Assembly: GCA_051453625.1 (NCBI GenBank)
Contig: JBOZIK010000001.1
Coordinates: 177,017,975-177,065,428, forward strand
Length of the DNA stretch: 47,454 bases
Direction: 5' to 3'
DNA from: Welwitschia mirabilis
Taxonomy: Eukaryota; Gnetophyta; Gnetopsida; Welwitschiales
The translations under genes and the position numbers were made by a program. Numbering within the stretch: position 1 is the stretch's first letter; each line of letters starts with the position of its first letter. Of the stretch, positions 31,690 through 43,289 are shown one piece after another. Below the pieces are notes generated by a model. That model was not told the DNA's origin. It saw only the letters and a list, made by a program, of their open reading frames with translations, and searched no databases.

Positions 31690-33115
31690 TGCCGAAAAGA
31701 AGTATTAATTTCTAGAGATAAGTAGTTGATATAAAAAATATGGGATAGATGATAAGTAACTAAGATTTTAGCTTATTTCTTATCTTTAATTTTTACATCA
31801 AAGTTTGATAATAAGAGCATCCATTTTCAATAGGATTTATCATATTTATTATTTGAAAGATATGTAAGTCCAACCAATAAAGATAATAACTTATTGACTA
31901 AGAAAATAAGAATAAAAATTTTATAATGCAAAGATAAGTGTAAGAAAACTTTTTTAGTGATGGTATAAATTAATTGATGACTAGTAAAAGACTCTCTTGC
32001 ATAAGATATAATGTAAGGTTCTTTATTTTTTCCCTTTATCTAAGAATTGCTCTTAAGACATTATTGCTTACATTCCACATTTATTAAGAAGTTATAAACT
32101 ATTCTAGTAATTACAAGGTAAGTGTAAAATTTAGTAAATTTTATAAACTCTTAAATGATTTTTTATGGATTTATTACATTAAAAGTTATCATTTTTATTA
32201 ATAATTTCACATATTAAGTAATCAATTTTACAAAAGTCTTAAATGAATCTTCTATAATATCTAGGATGTCTAAATGATTTTATGATCTAACATTCTTAGG
32301 AGTTGGTAAGTTTTTTAAATGTTTTTATCTTTGTAGGATCATTTTTCATGCCCTCTTTTGAAACTATGTATTTTAAAATTATATCATGATTTACCTTGAA
32401 TTGACATTTTTTCTAACATAGAACAAGATTTTTTTTGATACATCTAATGAAGAAGTTTTTCTAAATTACAAGGAATTAATTAAATGTGTTTTTAAAGATG
32501 GAAAAATAATCCAAAAAATATTCTAGACAATCTAGTATAAGACCTTGAAATAGTTTAGTCATGCATTGTTAAAAGGTAGCATGGACATTACATAATTCAA
32601 ATGGTATTGTTTTATAAGCAAATGTTCTAAAATGGCATGTAAAAGTTGTTTTATCTTAGCCTTTAGAAGATATTTCTACTTGTTGGTATCTAAAATAAAC
32701 ATAGAGAAAATAATAATGTAAACTTTATAAAACCTTTTATAGGATTTAATGAATGAAAGGTAGTGAAAATGGATTCCTTTTAGTAACAAAATTAAATATC
32801 CTAAAATATGCATACATCCTTGATCTAAGGGGTAGCATTTTACGTATTACATCTTTATTCATCAACTTTTGTCATGATTCTAGAATGTTTTAGTACACAA
32901 TAAGTAGGACTAGCTCCTATACTATCATGAATGGGATAAATAATTATAGCATGTGATATCTTCATAATATGTTTTTGTGCTAATACCTTCATGCTAATCT
33001 TAAGTCTTTATTGAGTTTCAATTACAAGGTTAAGTTTCTTTACCATAAATTTATCTTATGAGTGCATAACTTAGGATTTATTCCTTTAAGATCAGCAAGG
33101 ATCTATGTTATATCC
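31690..33115 (-). pseudogene. reverse transcriptase and RNase H of Athila-like element
   Basis: From 33,115 the minus strand gives LADLKGINPKLCTHKINL, the entry block of Athila reverse transcriptase. At 32,655-32,590 it reads KTTFTCHFRTFAYK and then a decayed MPFGLCNAPATF. At about 32,540 FLDYFSIF replaces the catalytic F-M-D-D-F-S-V-F, with one Asp lost. NLVLCWKKCQF and a KEGMKNDPTKIKTF block follow, and PKNVRS near 32,275. RNase H follows with EPYIISYARESFTSHQLIYT near 32,000 and WMLLLSNFDVKIKDKK near 31,800. The enzyme pair copies element RNA into DNA in the particle. It is inactive through stops, frameshifts and active-site loss. Confidence 0.85.
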
Positions 33116-33499
33116 TTCTTGTACTTCTTCAAAGTTGAATGAGTTTGGTTTTATTTTGGATTATATAAAGTAAGGCAATTATAGGAAATGTTTCATCTAT
33201 TCATATGTATGCATATCTCATATTATGAAGAAATGATTCAAATTCAAGTTATAATGGCATTAATTTACTACTAAAATATTATTAGGATTCCTAAAAACAA
33301 TATTAAATTTTATCCTCTAAGAAAATTTAGATTATTTAGTTGTGATATCAAAATACTCAACTAGCTTTTAGGTTTCTTCTTTTTTCCCCTAATATTAAAG
33401 GATTTTATTAGGTATGAGGGTGTCAGTTATATATAAAGATAAGTCTTTAAATTTAGTAATGTCTTCATAGTTATGATGACTAATCACTTTAACTACATC

Positions 33500-33509
33500 N
33501 NNNNNNNNN
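33500..33509. other. assembly gap, 10 N
   Basis: Ten N between protease and reverse transcriptase remnants, probably a sized gap. Confidence 0.95.
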
Positions 33510-33599
33510 AACCTAGTTCTATAATTAATCACATGTATGGTAGTTAAAAATGTCTTCATAATATATGAGGGAAAAATTCATATTGTTATTTGTTTCTAA

Positions 33600-33990
33600 T
33601 ATCAAAAAATTATCTAGAAAATAACACTTATTTGTACCAAGGCATTCTTAACAACTCATTTAGACACGTTAATAGATAAATATACAAATTAAATTTCTAA
33701 ATTATATGTTTTAAGATTTTCAAGTTGTAATTGTTAATAAAGGAAGCAAGGTATAATATTTATATTAGAATCAAGATCTAAGAGGGTTTTATTTATGGTA
33801 TTCTCGTTGATTACACATGAAATAGTAGGATAACCTATATCTATATACTTTGGAGGATCTTGATTTTGTATAGCAATACTAATGTTTCAAGTTAAAAATG
33901 CATTCTTTTTAACATTTTATTTTCTCTTAATCACAATAAGATCCTCAAGAAATTTATCATAACTAGGTACTTTTTCAATTTCATTCAATG
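33600..33990 (-). pseudogene. protease of Athila-like element
   Basis: The minus strand reads KVPSYDKFLEDL, then IKRK-NVKKNAFLT, PPKYIDIGYPTISC and LLDLDSNINIIPC (33,784-33,746). This follows the Athila protease entry and active site (LLDLGASVNLLP), with the active-site Gly changed to Asp. Stops follow shortly after. It shares ancestry with the protease at 16.9-17.3 kb, but the two differ too much to be recent copies. Confidence 0.8.
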
Positions 33991-34950
33991 AGGGTATGTC
34001 AATTTTTGATTCTTTAAACATTTCTAAGATTTCTTCATGTTCTTGTTTTTTTCATCTTCTTTAGAAAGGTTATTAAAATACAAAGGAGGAACATGTGCTA
34101 TAGATGTTGAATTATTGTTTTTATAATGTTCATATTATGTTTCTTTATTATGTACTACTTATTCTCTTCCTGCATTCAAAATTTGTTCTTTTACATAAAT
34201 TTTTCTCACCATGTTCTTCTTGTGTTTTTTCATTATGCGTTTCTTATTTCCTTCTTATATTCGATGTTTATTATTTTATATAAGTTGTCTTTCTAGTTTT
34301 ATTCATTATAAAATTAGTTGTTTCCATATTGTTATCCTATATTTCCATAATATTTCTTATATCCTAGTTAATATTAATTATTTACTTAGCTATTTCTAGG
34401 GCACTATCTTTGGTTAATAATGTTGTAGATGTGATTAATTGGTGTTTAAAATTATAGTATCTTTTACTTTATTATAGAAAACTTAGTATTATAATTGTAA
34501 TTTATTTTCTTTTGTATTATCATGAATTAGAGTAAAATTTTCTCTAAAGTACTTCCATCTATTTATTATTATGGTAGCTTTGAAACTTGCATAGAATGTA
34601 TGTATTTTCTAGAACTTGAGATTAGCCATATTGTATGATTTTTTTAATGACAAAATAAAATGTTTTTTTATAATTAGAATGATGAGTTTTTGAAGAGGAT
34701 ATTTCTTTCCTAAATTGTTAATCTTTCTACTTCTTCCACTATAGATTTTTGAAATATTAGATTTGAAGGAAGTTTTTGTATTTTATGAATGAAGTTACTA
34801 CATATGATACATATTTTGATGGTACTTACTACCTTTTATAATATTAATTTTCTTTGTAAGAAACATATTTTTTTAATTCATTTTATAATGTTATCTATGC
34901 TTAAAGAATTTGAAGCTTTTGGTTCTTTTTTCTTACATTATTAATGTTGG
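33991..34950 (-). other. region between Gag core and protease, unreadable
   Basis: By position it should encode the Gag C-terminus and linker on the minus strand. I could not follow a frame or find a zinc knuckle. The plus frame 34,211-34,399 is a Phe/Ile/Tyr-rich artefact. Confidence 0.4.
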
Positions 34951-35300
34951 TGTGTTTCATTTTCTAGAATTTTACTAATATCTTCTATGAATTCACATGC
35001 TTATTTTATATCTTTTTGAAGAATTTATTTCTTACCATCATTTCTAAGACATTTCTATTTTGCAATGAAATCCATTATAAAAAATGTAATTAATATTCCT
35101 TTCTCATAGCCACGTTCTAGACATTTCATCACTGGTTTCTAAATCTAGTACATGTTTCATAAAATTTTTATTATATTTTTACCTATAACTCATGATTTTT
35201 CTTCTATGGGGTTTTCCTAAGGATGCTAAGAAGAAATGTTTTAAGAAAATTTTTTGTTTTGGTTTTTTTTAAATGCATCTTAAGTTGTAATGAAAACATT
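34951..35300 (-). pseudogene. Gag remnant of Athila-like element
   Basis: On the minus strand, pieces in two frames read YNKNFMKHVLDLETSDEM followed by RGYEKGILITFF or, shifted, IFYNGFHC. The pattern of a Glu/Tyr segment followed after about 30 residues by F-Y-N-G is that of the Gag core (ESLYEAWERFK ... FYNGL). A second copy of the same region lies at 36,790-37,010. Confidence 0.5.
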
Positions 35301-35905
35301 CTTCAGAAAATATATCATTATTCAAATCCTGACTTAAAAAGTCATTAAAAAGGGTTAATTTTGCATCATCAACTCATCCAACAAGATGATTTTGAAAAGT
35401 ATAGATGATATTTTAATATTATTGTAATGTATATATGGTTATTGACATTCTAAACCTCTAAATGTTAGAAGAGAATTCATCATAAATGATTTAGAGTAAT
35501 TGTTTCAACATTATTTGATATTAATATGCATGATGAGTGTTGATTTTATTATGCATTTATGAAATTAGCTATTATAGTAATAGGATTATAATTTTTATAG
35601 GTGATGAACTATTTGTTAGTAGAAGATTTGATTTTAAAGATTAAGATTGACATTGTTATTTTGAAATACATAATTATATTAATTGATAAGAAAGCCATGA
35701 TTAAATTCAACTATTTATAAATATTAGTAGCGTAATCAATAATGTATAAGTTTTTAGATGAGTATGTAGATTTAAAAAATTAAATTCAAAAATATGGTAA
35801 AACATGAGAACAATATAAACACATAAATTAGAAAATATAGCTCAAAATATAGATAAAACTTTTTAAAAAATATTTATATGAGAAAAAATTTAAATTCTAA
35901 TTCTA

Positions 35906-35922
35906 CCAAACAATGATGCCAA
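35906..35922 (-). promoter_or_regulatory. primer-binding site of Athila-like element
   Basis: The minus strand reads TTGGCATCATTGTTTGG, a decayed tRNA-Asp-type site like that at 19,541-19,563. The neighbouring LTR end is probably TTACATCA, at about 35,938 on the plus strand as TGATGTAA. Confidence 0.6.
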
Positions 35923-35937
35923 AAAACTACAGAATGG

Positions 35938-36716
35938 TGATGTAATAAATGAACTAGCTAGTGAGATGGCGACAGAAAAAAGGTTTAATATTTAATAAAA
36001 TTTTGAAATTCTTTTAAAAAAGGAATAACTTAAGGAAGTAATGTTCAAATTTCATAAAAGTGTAAAAAAATCTAAATAATTAATAGTATATAAAGGACAT
36101 AATTAGCTATTAATACTTACATTTACATGTAAAGTAAATAGTTGAGATTTGAAAAGGATGTATCTAGAGGCTTGATGAAATAACAACCTTTACATAAAAA
36201 TGATATACCTTGCTTTCCTTCTTGAATGATCCTACTTGAGTTATAAGTGCTAATGTACATCTAAAATTGTTGAAAATTCTAAAGAAATTTAAAAAATACA
36301 AAAACTACTAAGTGTATCTTATTAGATAGCTTTAACACCAAATGATTGTCAATAATGATCCTCAATTTATGGTTTTAGTATAGTAGACCCAGATTAAGAA
36401 TAAGATAATACTACTTTTCAAAAGAATATTATGAATGATATTAAAGCTACAAAGGTTAGTTAATTAAAGATTGTAAAGGTAAAGGATTTAAGATAAAAGT
36501 TAATACTATAAAGATGCAAGAGATTAACTCAATGATAAGATAGAAAAATATGAATATTCGATCTAGTATACAATCAAATCCACATGTTATAACTAATTAT
36601 GATTCTAATTATGCCCAAAAATTTATAATAATTACATAAAGGTTGTGATTCATTTTAATAAATAAAGATCTACTAATGTAAAAGATGAGATAACTTATGA
36701 AATGCAAAATGCATCA
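35938..36716 (-). repeat. probable 5' LTR of Athila-like element
   Basis: This is bounded on the inner side by TGATGTAA and perhaps on the outer side by ATGCATCA at about 36,709-36,716. It contains no coding sequence and separates the element's primer site from another element's Gag. No second copy was matched, so the call rests on position and ends only. Confidence 0.4.
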
Positions 36717-36789
36717 ATTATAGATAGAATAAAACATAGAATCATATAATATAAATGATTAGAATACTTGATTTTCACTTGAGAGACTC

Positions 36790-37650
36790 CACTCTTCGTA
36801 TTAGTGAAGTCACAGCCATGTTGTGAAAATTTTATCACTAAGTGTCTAAATATATCAAATACTTCATGGAATGTTTCATTTTCTTATTGTTTATAATTTC
36901 TAATTTCTTTTCTAAGGGCTTTAGCTTTGGGTGTTAGAGTCAAATGTTTCAAAAACCATCTTTTAAATGTATCCTATAGTTTACCAAAAAGAGATTTTAA
37001 GAAAATATATCATTGTATAGATCTTTCTTTTAGAGTATAATAAAAAGGAATAATTTTGCACTATTAACCTATTTAGTAGGATAAAGCACAAATGATACTC
37101 TCATATTCTTTTTCATGTAGATAGAGATCTGCATGTTCTAAATATCTTTATGTCTAAACAAAATTCATCAAGATTGTTTTAAAGTAATGATTTTTAACAC
37201 TATTTATTATGAATAAGTATGATAAGGATTGATTTCATTATGGATTTTAAAAAAAATCTATTTTAGTAATAGGATTATAAATTATAACAGGTTGTGAACT
37301 ATCTGTCAATATAGAATTTTCTTATTGAACATCAATATTTACATTGCTATTTTGAAACATATAACTATTTAATGAGAAATCCATAATTAAATTTGATAAT
37401 TTTCAAATTTTACAGGCATAATCCACAATGTATGGGCTTTTAGGTGAAGGTGAAGATTTAGAAACTTAAATTTAGAAATATCACTAACATAATCAAAGAA
37501 GCAAACTATTTTTTAAAAATGGTAAAACATAATTAGAACATAAACATGTAAATTATAATTTTTAAAAAAACTAAATTTTAATAAATTAAAAAAATTCTTC
37601 TTATGGAAAAAGTTCAAAACCTAATTATACTAAATGATAATGTCATAAAT
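36790..37650 (-). pseudogene. second Gag start, leader and primer-site copy
   Basis: 37,001-37,650 aligns with 35,300-35,925 (Gag start, leader, primer site) at an offset of about 1.7 kb, with shared phrases such as TAGTAATAGGATTATAA, ATTGTTATTTTGAAA/ATTGCTATTTTGAAA and CCATGATTAAATTCAA. Further in element sense, 37,010-36,790 reads KALRKEIRNYKQ, then FHEVFDIFRHLV and FSQHGCDF, a clear Athila-type Gag core. Gag breaks off near 36,790, where the other element's LTR starts. The primer-site relic is 37,648-37,631. Confidence 0.65.
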
Positions 37651-38045
37651 TTGTAGAATAGTAGTGTAGTAAGTCAACTACCTAGCACTGAAGCATTTCG
37701 AAGGGTTTTTGGCATTTCGCAATGCATAGTCTAGAGGACATGAGAGGAAGTAGAGGAGGAACATCCTTTGAGTAAGCTATAATCCCTAATAGAATATTTT
37801 CATCATCCTTTCTATTGATCAGAGATGAAAAAAGAAACTCAGATGAACTTTCAACTAGGTACACACATGGACATTTCTATTATGAAGTTTTTTAAAGAAA
37901 ATGGATTTTTAAGCTTAAGATAATACCAAAATGTTATGAAAACATGGAAGAAAGGTTTAGATTTAGTCTTATAGGGCATTTTGTTTTTACCAATCTAACA
38001 TAATGAATAATCATAGTAAGAAAATGGATGGCCTTAAAGTGGATA
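37651..38045. other. unassigned, possible start of LINE ORF1
   Basis: The plus strand from about 37,830 shows a mostly open stretch (MNFQLGTHMDIS) that may belong to LINE ORF1. The minus frame 37,682-37,864 has no known motif. An assembly gap follows. Confidence 0.3.
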
Positions 38046-38090
38046 NNNNNNNNNNNNNNNNNNNNNNNNNNNNNNNNNNNNNNNNNNNNN
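38046..38090. other. assembly gap, 45 N
   Basis: Forty-five N, probably a sized gap, inside the LINE ORF1 region. Confidence 0.95.
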
Positions 38091-38091
38091 C

Positions 38092-38880
38092 TATTTAGAT
38101 AGCTTAATATTATTCAAATTTGAATCAGAGAAGAACTTACACAGTGTAATGGTAAGGAAGATTTAGTTCTTTGGGGTAAGAGGTATCTAACTATCCCAAT
38201 GAAGAGTAGGTAAACACTTTAATAAAATCTTTGAAAGAATCCTAATATAGGTTAAACTTAGAGGTATAAGCTTAGCTTTATGAAATCAGTAATCTTTCAA
38301 AGAGATTATAAGGTAGTTTGAAGAAATCATAAAGCTAGATGTAGTTATGATTAATGGCATAAGGATGGTACTTATTATATTTTATGCCTAAATAGATGTT
38401 GAGCTAATCAGAACCTTGAGGAAATTTGATTTAATTCATTATTTCAAAGTAGATGAAGTTGAAGTATAATATAAAAAAATGTTGAATCCTTATTTACATT
38501 ATAAAACCTTTAGAAATTTAGATAAGTTCTATCTTAAGCTAAAAGAAATCTTCTATGAAAGATGTGAAAGAAAATATATTAGTTCAAGAAGGACAAAGAT
38601 AAATTTTAGATGGCTAGAAGAAGAAGAAAAGAAGACATGATAGTTTAACCAATAATAGAAAAGAAAAAAAAGAGTGAAAAATAATTAAATAAAAAAGAGT
38701 TAGAGTATATTCCTTACTCAAACATAAAAAGTATAAAAGTAGAATAAAAAAACTCTTACTCCTAATAGATTTTTTCCTCTAAATAATAATGAGTCTAGTG
38801 ACTTAGATTTAGATGTGAATTATATGAGTGATGAGGAAAAAGTTAAGAATAAAAAATTAAAAAGGCCTTTGTAGTAGAAA
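38092..38880 (+). pseudogene. LINE ORF1-like (DUF4283-type) remnant
   Basis: One plus frame runs without indel from 38,092 to about 38,638, broken only by stops at positions that would be Gln, Trp or Arg. It reads LFKFESEKNLHSVM, then FFGVRGI, then VKLRGISLAL. This resembles the FKFE-E-DL-VM...VWVRLPGLPLE order of the plant LINE ORF1 domain DUF4283, an RNA-binding companion of ORF2. A basic stretch SSRRTKINFRW and an acidic SSDLDLDVNYMSDEE follow. It sits directly upstream of a LINE endonuclease remnant on the same strand. Confidence 0.5.
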
Positions 38881-38959
38881 ACGACATAAAAAAAAAACAA
38901 AAATATTATAAATGGATTACAAAAGAATCTTTTAGAGATATTAGATAAGCATTTAAAAA

Positions 38960-40384
38960 ATTAATAAATGAATATTTTAAGTTAAAAAATACAAGGCATG
39001 AAAGTAGCTTTAAAACTTAGAATTTTGATCTTATTTATATAGCAAGAATGTAGGAATAGTTTATCTTCAAGAAATTAATATTCAAAAAGGGGAGATTTTA
39101 TTTAGTCTCAAGAGACACTATAAAGTGGAATGAATGTCTATTTACGAGAAATAAAGAGGTTTATAATGTTAATTAGAAAGGATATTAAGTACTCTAGATG
39201 TAAAATGAATAAATGATTTTAAATTGTCTCTTGTTAGGATTGGTGATTTGTTAATATATGTGGCTTATAGACTCTAGCTAGAAAAAATAAATTATGGAAT
39301 TCTTTAAGTAATACAACATAGGAACTATATGCTAATAAGGAATTCTAATCTAATAGTAAAACTAGATGAGAAGATTGATGAAGGCTACTAGAATAGAACT
39401 AGAATCTCCAAAATAGAAAAGATTATATTGAAATTAGATATCATGAATCTTCCAATTTAAAAGTGTAGTTTACTTAATCAAATAGAAGAAGAGGGTATGA
39501 AAGAAATTTTTTAAGAAATAATAGATCTTATATTTTCTTGGAAATATTAAAAAATCATGATTAACTATTAGAATAAGAGGGGAGGTGTCATTCCAATCAT
39601 AAATCCACCTTTCTAGTTTCAAAAAAAATGCAAAAGAAGAAATCTCATTTTACTTTTATAAATACTTAGTTAAAAGAAAAAGAGATTCTATATTTTATAA
39701 AAAAAGAATAGAAATATAATAATAGACACTCAATTAATTCTTTATAGGAAAATTTTCAAAACCTTAACCAATGGCTAAAAGAGTGAAGAAAATATTAGAG
39801 GCTATGATTCAATAGAAAATAGATCATAAAGTAACACCTCAGAGAGATTCAATACAAGTAGGAGTAAAGATAGAAAATATATGATAAAGAATGGAAATGC
39901 CTTTGAGAGCTTTACTAGATCAAAAATAAGGAATACCATTATTTTAAAAAAAGAATTATAAGAAAATATCATACATAAATTATTTGAAAGATAGTAATAA
40001 GAAATCAAAGGTTTATTTGAAATTGATAAATAAGAGGAGATAGAAAAAAACATTATTAATAAGAATTTTTTGGAAGTACCAAGCCTATGTGAAGAGTTAG
40101 ATTTAGCAAGACTTAATTAAAAATATATAAGAACTATGGGTAGAAAAAAATAGATAAGAAGCTACTAACACTTTTGTCTAATTCTTGGAAGGGAAAAAAC
40201 CCCCCCTTCAAAGATGAGAATAAGATGAAGTTTAGCAAGCTCTCAACAAAATGAAACTAAACTATGACTTAGCACCAAATGGCTAGAAAGTGGAATTTTT
40301 TAGAAAATACTAGATGATTATAGAGAAATTAGTAATTCTATCTTTTAATAAGATCTTAAACTTATAACTAGTAAATCTAGCTTG
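38960..40384 (+). pseudogene. LINE ORF2 remnant: endonuclease and start of reverse transcriptase
   Basis: Near 39,050 the plus strand reads VGIVYLQEINIQKG, the D-I-x-x-L-Q-E motif of the apurinic-type endonuclease that nicks target DNA. LVRIGDLLIYVAYRL follows near 39,230. Near 40,226-40,370 it reads NKMKLNYDLAPNG then KVEFFRKY and FNKIL, matching the NKAPGPDGF entry block of plant LINE reverse transcriptase. The copy ends at about 40,384, where an LTR starts. The rest of ORF2 would lie beyond that LTR element, outside the window. It complements the 5,260-7,942 copy, which keeps only the 3' part. Confidence 0.65.
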
Positions 40385-41484
40385 TAACGGAGGGGAATTT
40401 CCTCTTTTCTTATTTATTCATTAGAGTGTTGGATCTATTGAAAGATTACATAGCAAGAGAAGGTGGTAAAGAAATAAATGTTCATTAAGTAAGCATTGTG
40501 TATAATCATTTTCTAGATGATTCTATTATGTTTTCAAAATAAAATATATAGCAAATTATTTCAATTCATGTTAACATGTAAAAATTGAGATTTATATCAA
40601 GTATTTTAGGCTAATTTATTATAAGTGAATAAATTAATTTAACTATTTTAATCATAAAAATATATCTTATATATTATTTTATATCATATGTAATTTTATG
40701 CTTTTCTCCATAATATTTTTAGATCTTTAGCCATGTTTTAAATTACATACATAAAGGTGGAGCAAATTCTATACAAAATAATAGCAAGGACGAACACAAG
40801 TGGTGGCAACATAGGTTGGTGGAGGGATCTTACTCTAAAGGCATAAGACCCTTTATGATAATCCTCAAAAAATCCTATAAGATGAAGATTCCAACTACTC
40901 CCCTAAATACTACAAAATAAACTTTTCAATCACTTCACTAATGTCATGTTCCAATTATTAAGATTTTAAGTTCAAATTATACTCATAAATAAGTTAAAAG
41001 AGAACATGAAATTTTATAAGGCTAATATTTTATGTTAATCTTAGATGTTCCCTTTATAGGTACTAGTCTTATAATTATTATTTTGTTATTTGGCTTTATT
41101 CATTTAAATGCTTATTTTGGAAAATGCCATTTAGTTGTGGATTTGAAATTATTATGAATGGAAATGCATAATGTTTAAAGTTATTTTGTTATTTTTAGTA
41201 AATATCTTGAATTTTAATTGTTAGCATGTTTATGGAATATTTTATTATTATTGCTAATGTCTCATTTATTATTTATTAATTATGATAAGCATAATTGTTA
41301 TTTATTATTTATCCAATGGTCTAACAAGGTAGCATAATTCCTACCACTTTTACCACCTTCGTCACTTCCACAACACCACTTCATGACCTTCACCATGTTT
41401 ACCACATCACTTCCATCATTTCCACCATATCTACCACTTTCACTACTCTTTTACTTAGCACCTTTTCACATCCTATACTTTTTA

Positions 41485-41495
41485 CTATAAATAGG
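41485..41495 (+). promoter_or_regulatory. TATA box of the long LTR
   Basis: CTATAAATAGG in a C/T-rich context about 1.1 kb into the LTR, the usual position of the U3/R boundary in long gypsy LTRs. Confidence 0.55.
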
Positions 41496-41811
41496 ATCTT
41501 CCTAATCTCATATTTCACATCTTGGAAAAGTTCTTACTATCAAATCTTAAGATCTTAATTTTGGAGCTTGGAAAAGCCTTAGATCCTTGAAATCTTTATA
41601 AGATCTTGAGTTTCATCTTAAAATTGGTATGATTTTATGGTCTATCATTTTATTTCTTATATGGTTTATGGACTTCCATCCATTCTTGTAGGTTCCAATT
41701 AATTCTTGTGTCTTTTACATTTTCATGTAAGTATTTTCTTATGCACATAATATCTTGGATGTGAATTTAATTCTATTTTTTAAACTTCTTTAAGTGACCA
41801 AATTATGTAGC

Positions 41812-41975
41812 TTTAGGGGCTAGGCCACCTGAAGAGCTCCCATTGGCCATGGGAATGAGCTGTCAGAGTGATCAGGGTGATGTTTGTAACTTGTCTAATT
41901 ATGCATGATATGTGGCTCTAGTGGGTTTACCTCATCTGAAGGGTTCCTATTAGCCATAGGAATGAACCTCTAGAC
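41812..41975 (+). repeat. direct repeat with CCCATTGGCCATGGG core
   Basis: Two units of about 59 bp (41,812-41,869 and 41,916-41,975) share CTGAAGAGCTCCCATTGGCC / CTGAAGGGTTCCTATTAGCC and the following ATGGGAATGA / ATAGGAATGA. The core is an inverted repeat. The second copy has four transitions in these 30 bases. Confidence 0.75.
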
Positions 41976-42708
41976 AAATGGGTATTTTGACATCCTTTTA
42001 ACAAAGCATACTATTCATTATACATTCTTGGATCATTAAGACTTGAATATGTGTATCCGAATTATTGTATCTTGTCTAAGGCTTTGGTTACATATGATTA
42101 TATTAAGGATTCTATCATGAGCTTTGAAAACCCTTTATTTAAAAGCTTTAACATGGATCATACTAGGAATTGTGAAGGTTGTAGTTCTCACGCCATGCTT
42201 GCATGTGTAGGATCTAGCATAAGGATGACCTTTGGATGAGCCAGCTATTGCAGTTCGAATTAAATGAAATTTTCATAGTGTTACTTAGATTCATGCATGT
42301 AGTTAAAAGACTTAAAGGCCCTAAATAATTTGCATTAATTTGTGAGTACAGATTTGTGATTAGACTACCTCAAGATTTTCATTTATCTTGTAAGTGAATA
42401 TTTGAATGATTATTTCTTTATAATATAAAAGCTATATTATGAAGTATGTTTTTCTATAGAATGTTTATTTTTATTTGAAAATTTCTTAAATATTTCTTGA
42501 AGGAAAGGAATAAGCACTTATTAGGTGATTCAGTAGAGGTTTTAATAGAGATAATTCATATTGAATTTTATTTTTATACATATTTAAGAAGAACCTAAAC
42601 TTAATGATTTAAAGGAAACTTTAATGGTATTTTAAATTTAAATATTTTTATGTAAAGTAAATCATAGATATAATAAGCCTTAATATGTAATGATAAAATG
42701 TGTTTGTG

Positions 42709-42775
42709 TAGAATTGAACCTAAAACCTTCTACTTACTCCACCTCCTCCTTAACCATTACACCACCAATCACATT
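42709..42775 (-). other. tRNA-like segment 4, minus strand, within LTR
   Basis: On the minus strand, TGGTGTAATGGTTAAGG (42,765-42,749, A-box-like) is followed by GGTTCAATTC (42,720-42,711, B-box-like). The spacing fits a tRNA with a variable loop. The cloverleaf cannot be closed by eye. It may be an old SINE inserted in the LTR. Confidence 0.45.
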
Positions 42776-42861
42776 TAAAAATAAGATATTACAAATGCAT
42801 TTAAGCCTTAGTATTACTTTAAGAATTATTATTATCATTTAAAATGAAAAGATAGTAGTTT

Positions 42862-42920
42862 GAAATCGAACCTCGATTACCATCTTAACATGGCAACTTC
42901 CTTACTGCTTCACTAGCAAA
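42862..42920 (-). other. tRNA-like segment 5, minus strand, within LTR
   Basis: On the minus strand, GCTAGTGAAGCAGTAAGG (42,917-42,900) precedes GGTTCGATTTC (42,872-42,862). The B-box is nearly perfect, the A-box weaker. It lies 150 bp from the similar segment 4 in the same orientation. Confidence 0.4.
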
Positions 42921-43289
42921 GATAGACATTAAACAAAAGAATCGCTCATTTTAAATTGAACTACTATTGTATTATAATGATTATCAACAATGCATGATTG
43001 ATTTCCCTGCAAGCCTGCATGTGTTCTTTACCTCCCTTCCACATGGCTAAATTTCTCCTTAACCTCCATATTCATCTTAGCCACTTTTATTGCATTTTTT
43101 CCCACATGCCTTTACCATAAAATCTTAGATGTAGTTACCTTCTATAATGTGATCTTGTTTGTGCATTATCTTCCTCTCTTTTATGTGTCCTCATCCCACT
43201 TTTATTCATGAATCTAATTAAATTAAGTTGGTTCTTTCCTTTTATATCAGATCAAGAATAAGCTTGGCTATAGATCTAGTTATATAGAG

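Larger units (their letters stand above)
28425..35925 (-). mobile_element. decayed autonomous Athila-like gypsy element, minus strand
   Basis: Reading from high to low coordinates: primer site (35,922-35,906), Gag pieces (about 35,290-34,960), protease (about 33,980-33,600), reverse transcriptase (about 33,115-32,160), RNase H (about 32,150-31,690), and integrase (about 29,480-28,425). This Gag-PR-RT-RH-INT order is diagnostic of Ty3/gypsy, and the motifs and tRNA-Asp-type primer site point to the Athila/Tat branch. Every domain is full of stops and frameshifts. RNase H and integrase, normally adjacent, are 2.2 kb apart because a small LTR element lies between them. A 5' LTR probably occupies 35,938 to about 36,716 or 36,790. 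The 3' LTR was not delimited. Confidence 0.85.

Noticed and set aside
34211-34399. 62-codon plus-strand frame rich in Phe, Ile, Tyr
   Set aside because: Lies antisense to the Gag-protease interval of the Athila-like element and has no pattern.
39802-40053. 83-codon minus-strand frame
   Set aside because: Antisense to LINE ORF2; Ser/Leu/Phe-rich chance frame.
38092-40384. Endogenous pararetrovirus remnant
   Set aside because: The acidic and basic stretches first suggested it, but the L-Q-E endonuclease motif and APNG reverse-transcriptase entry identify a LINE.
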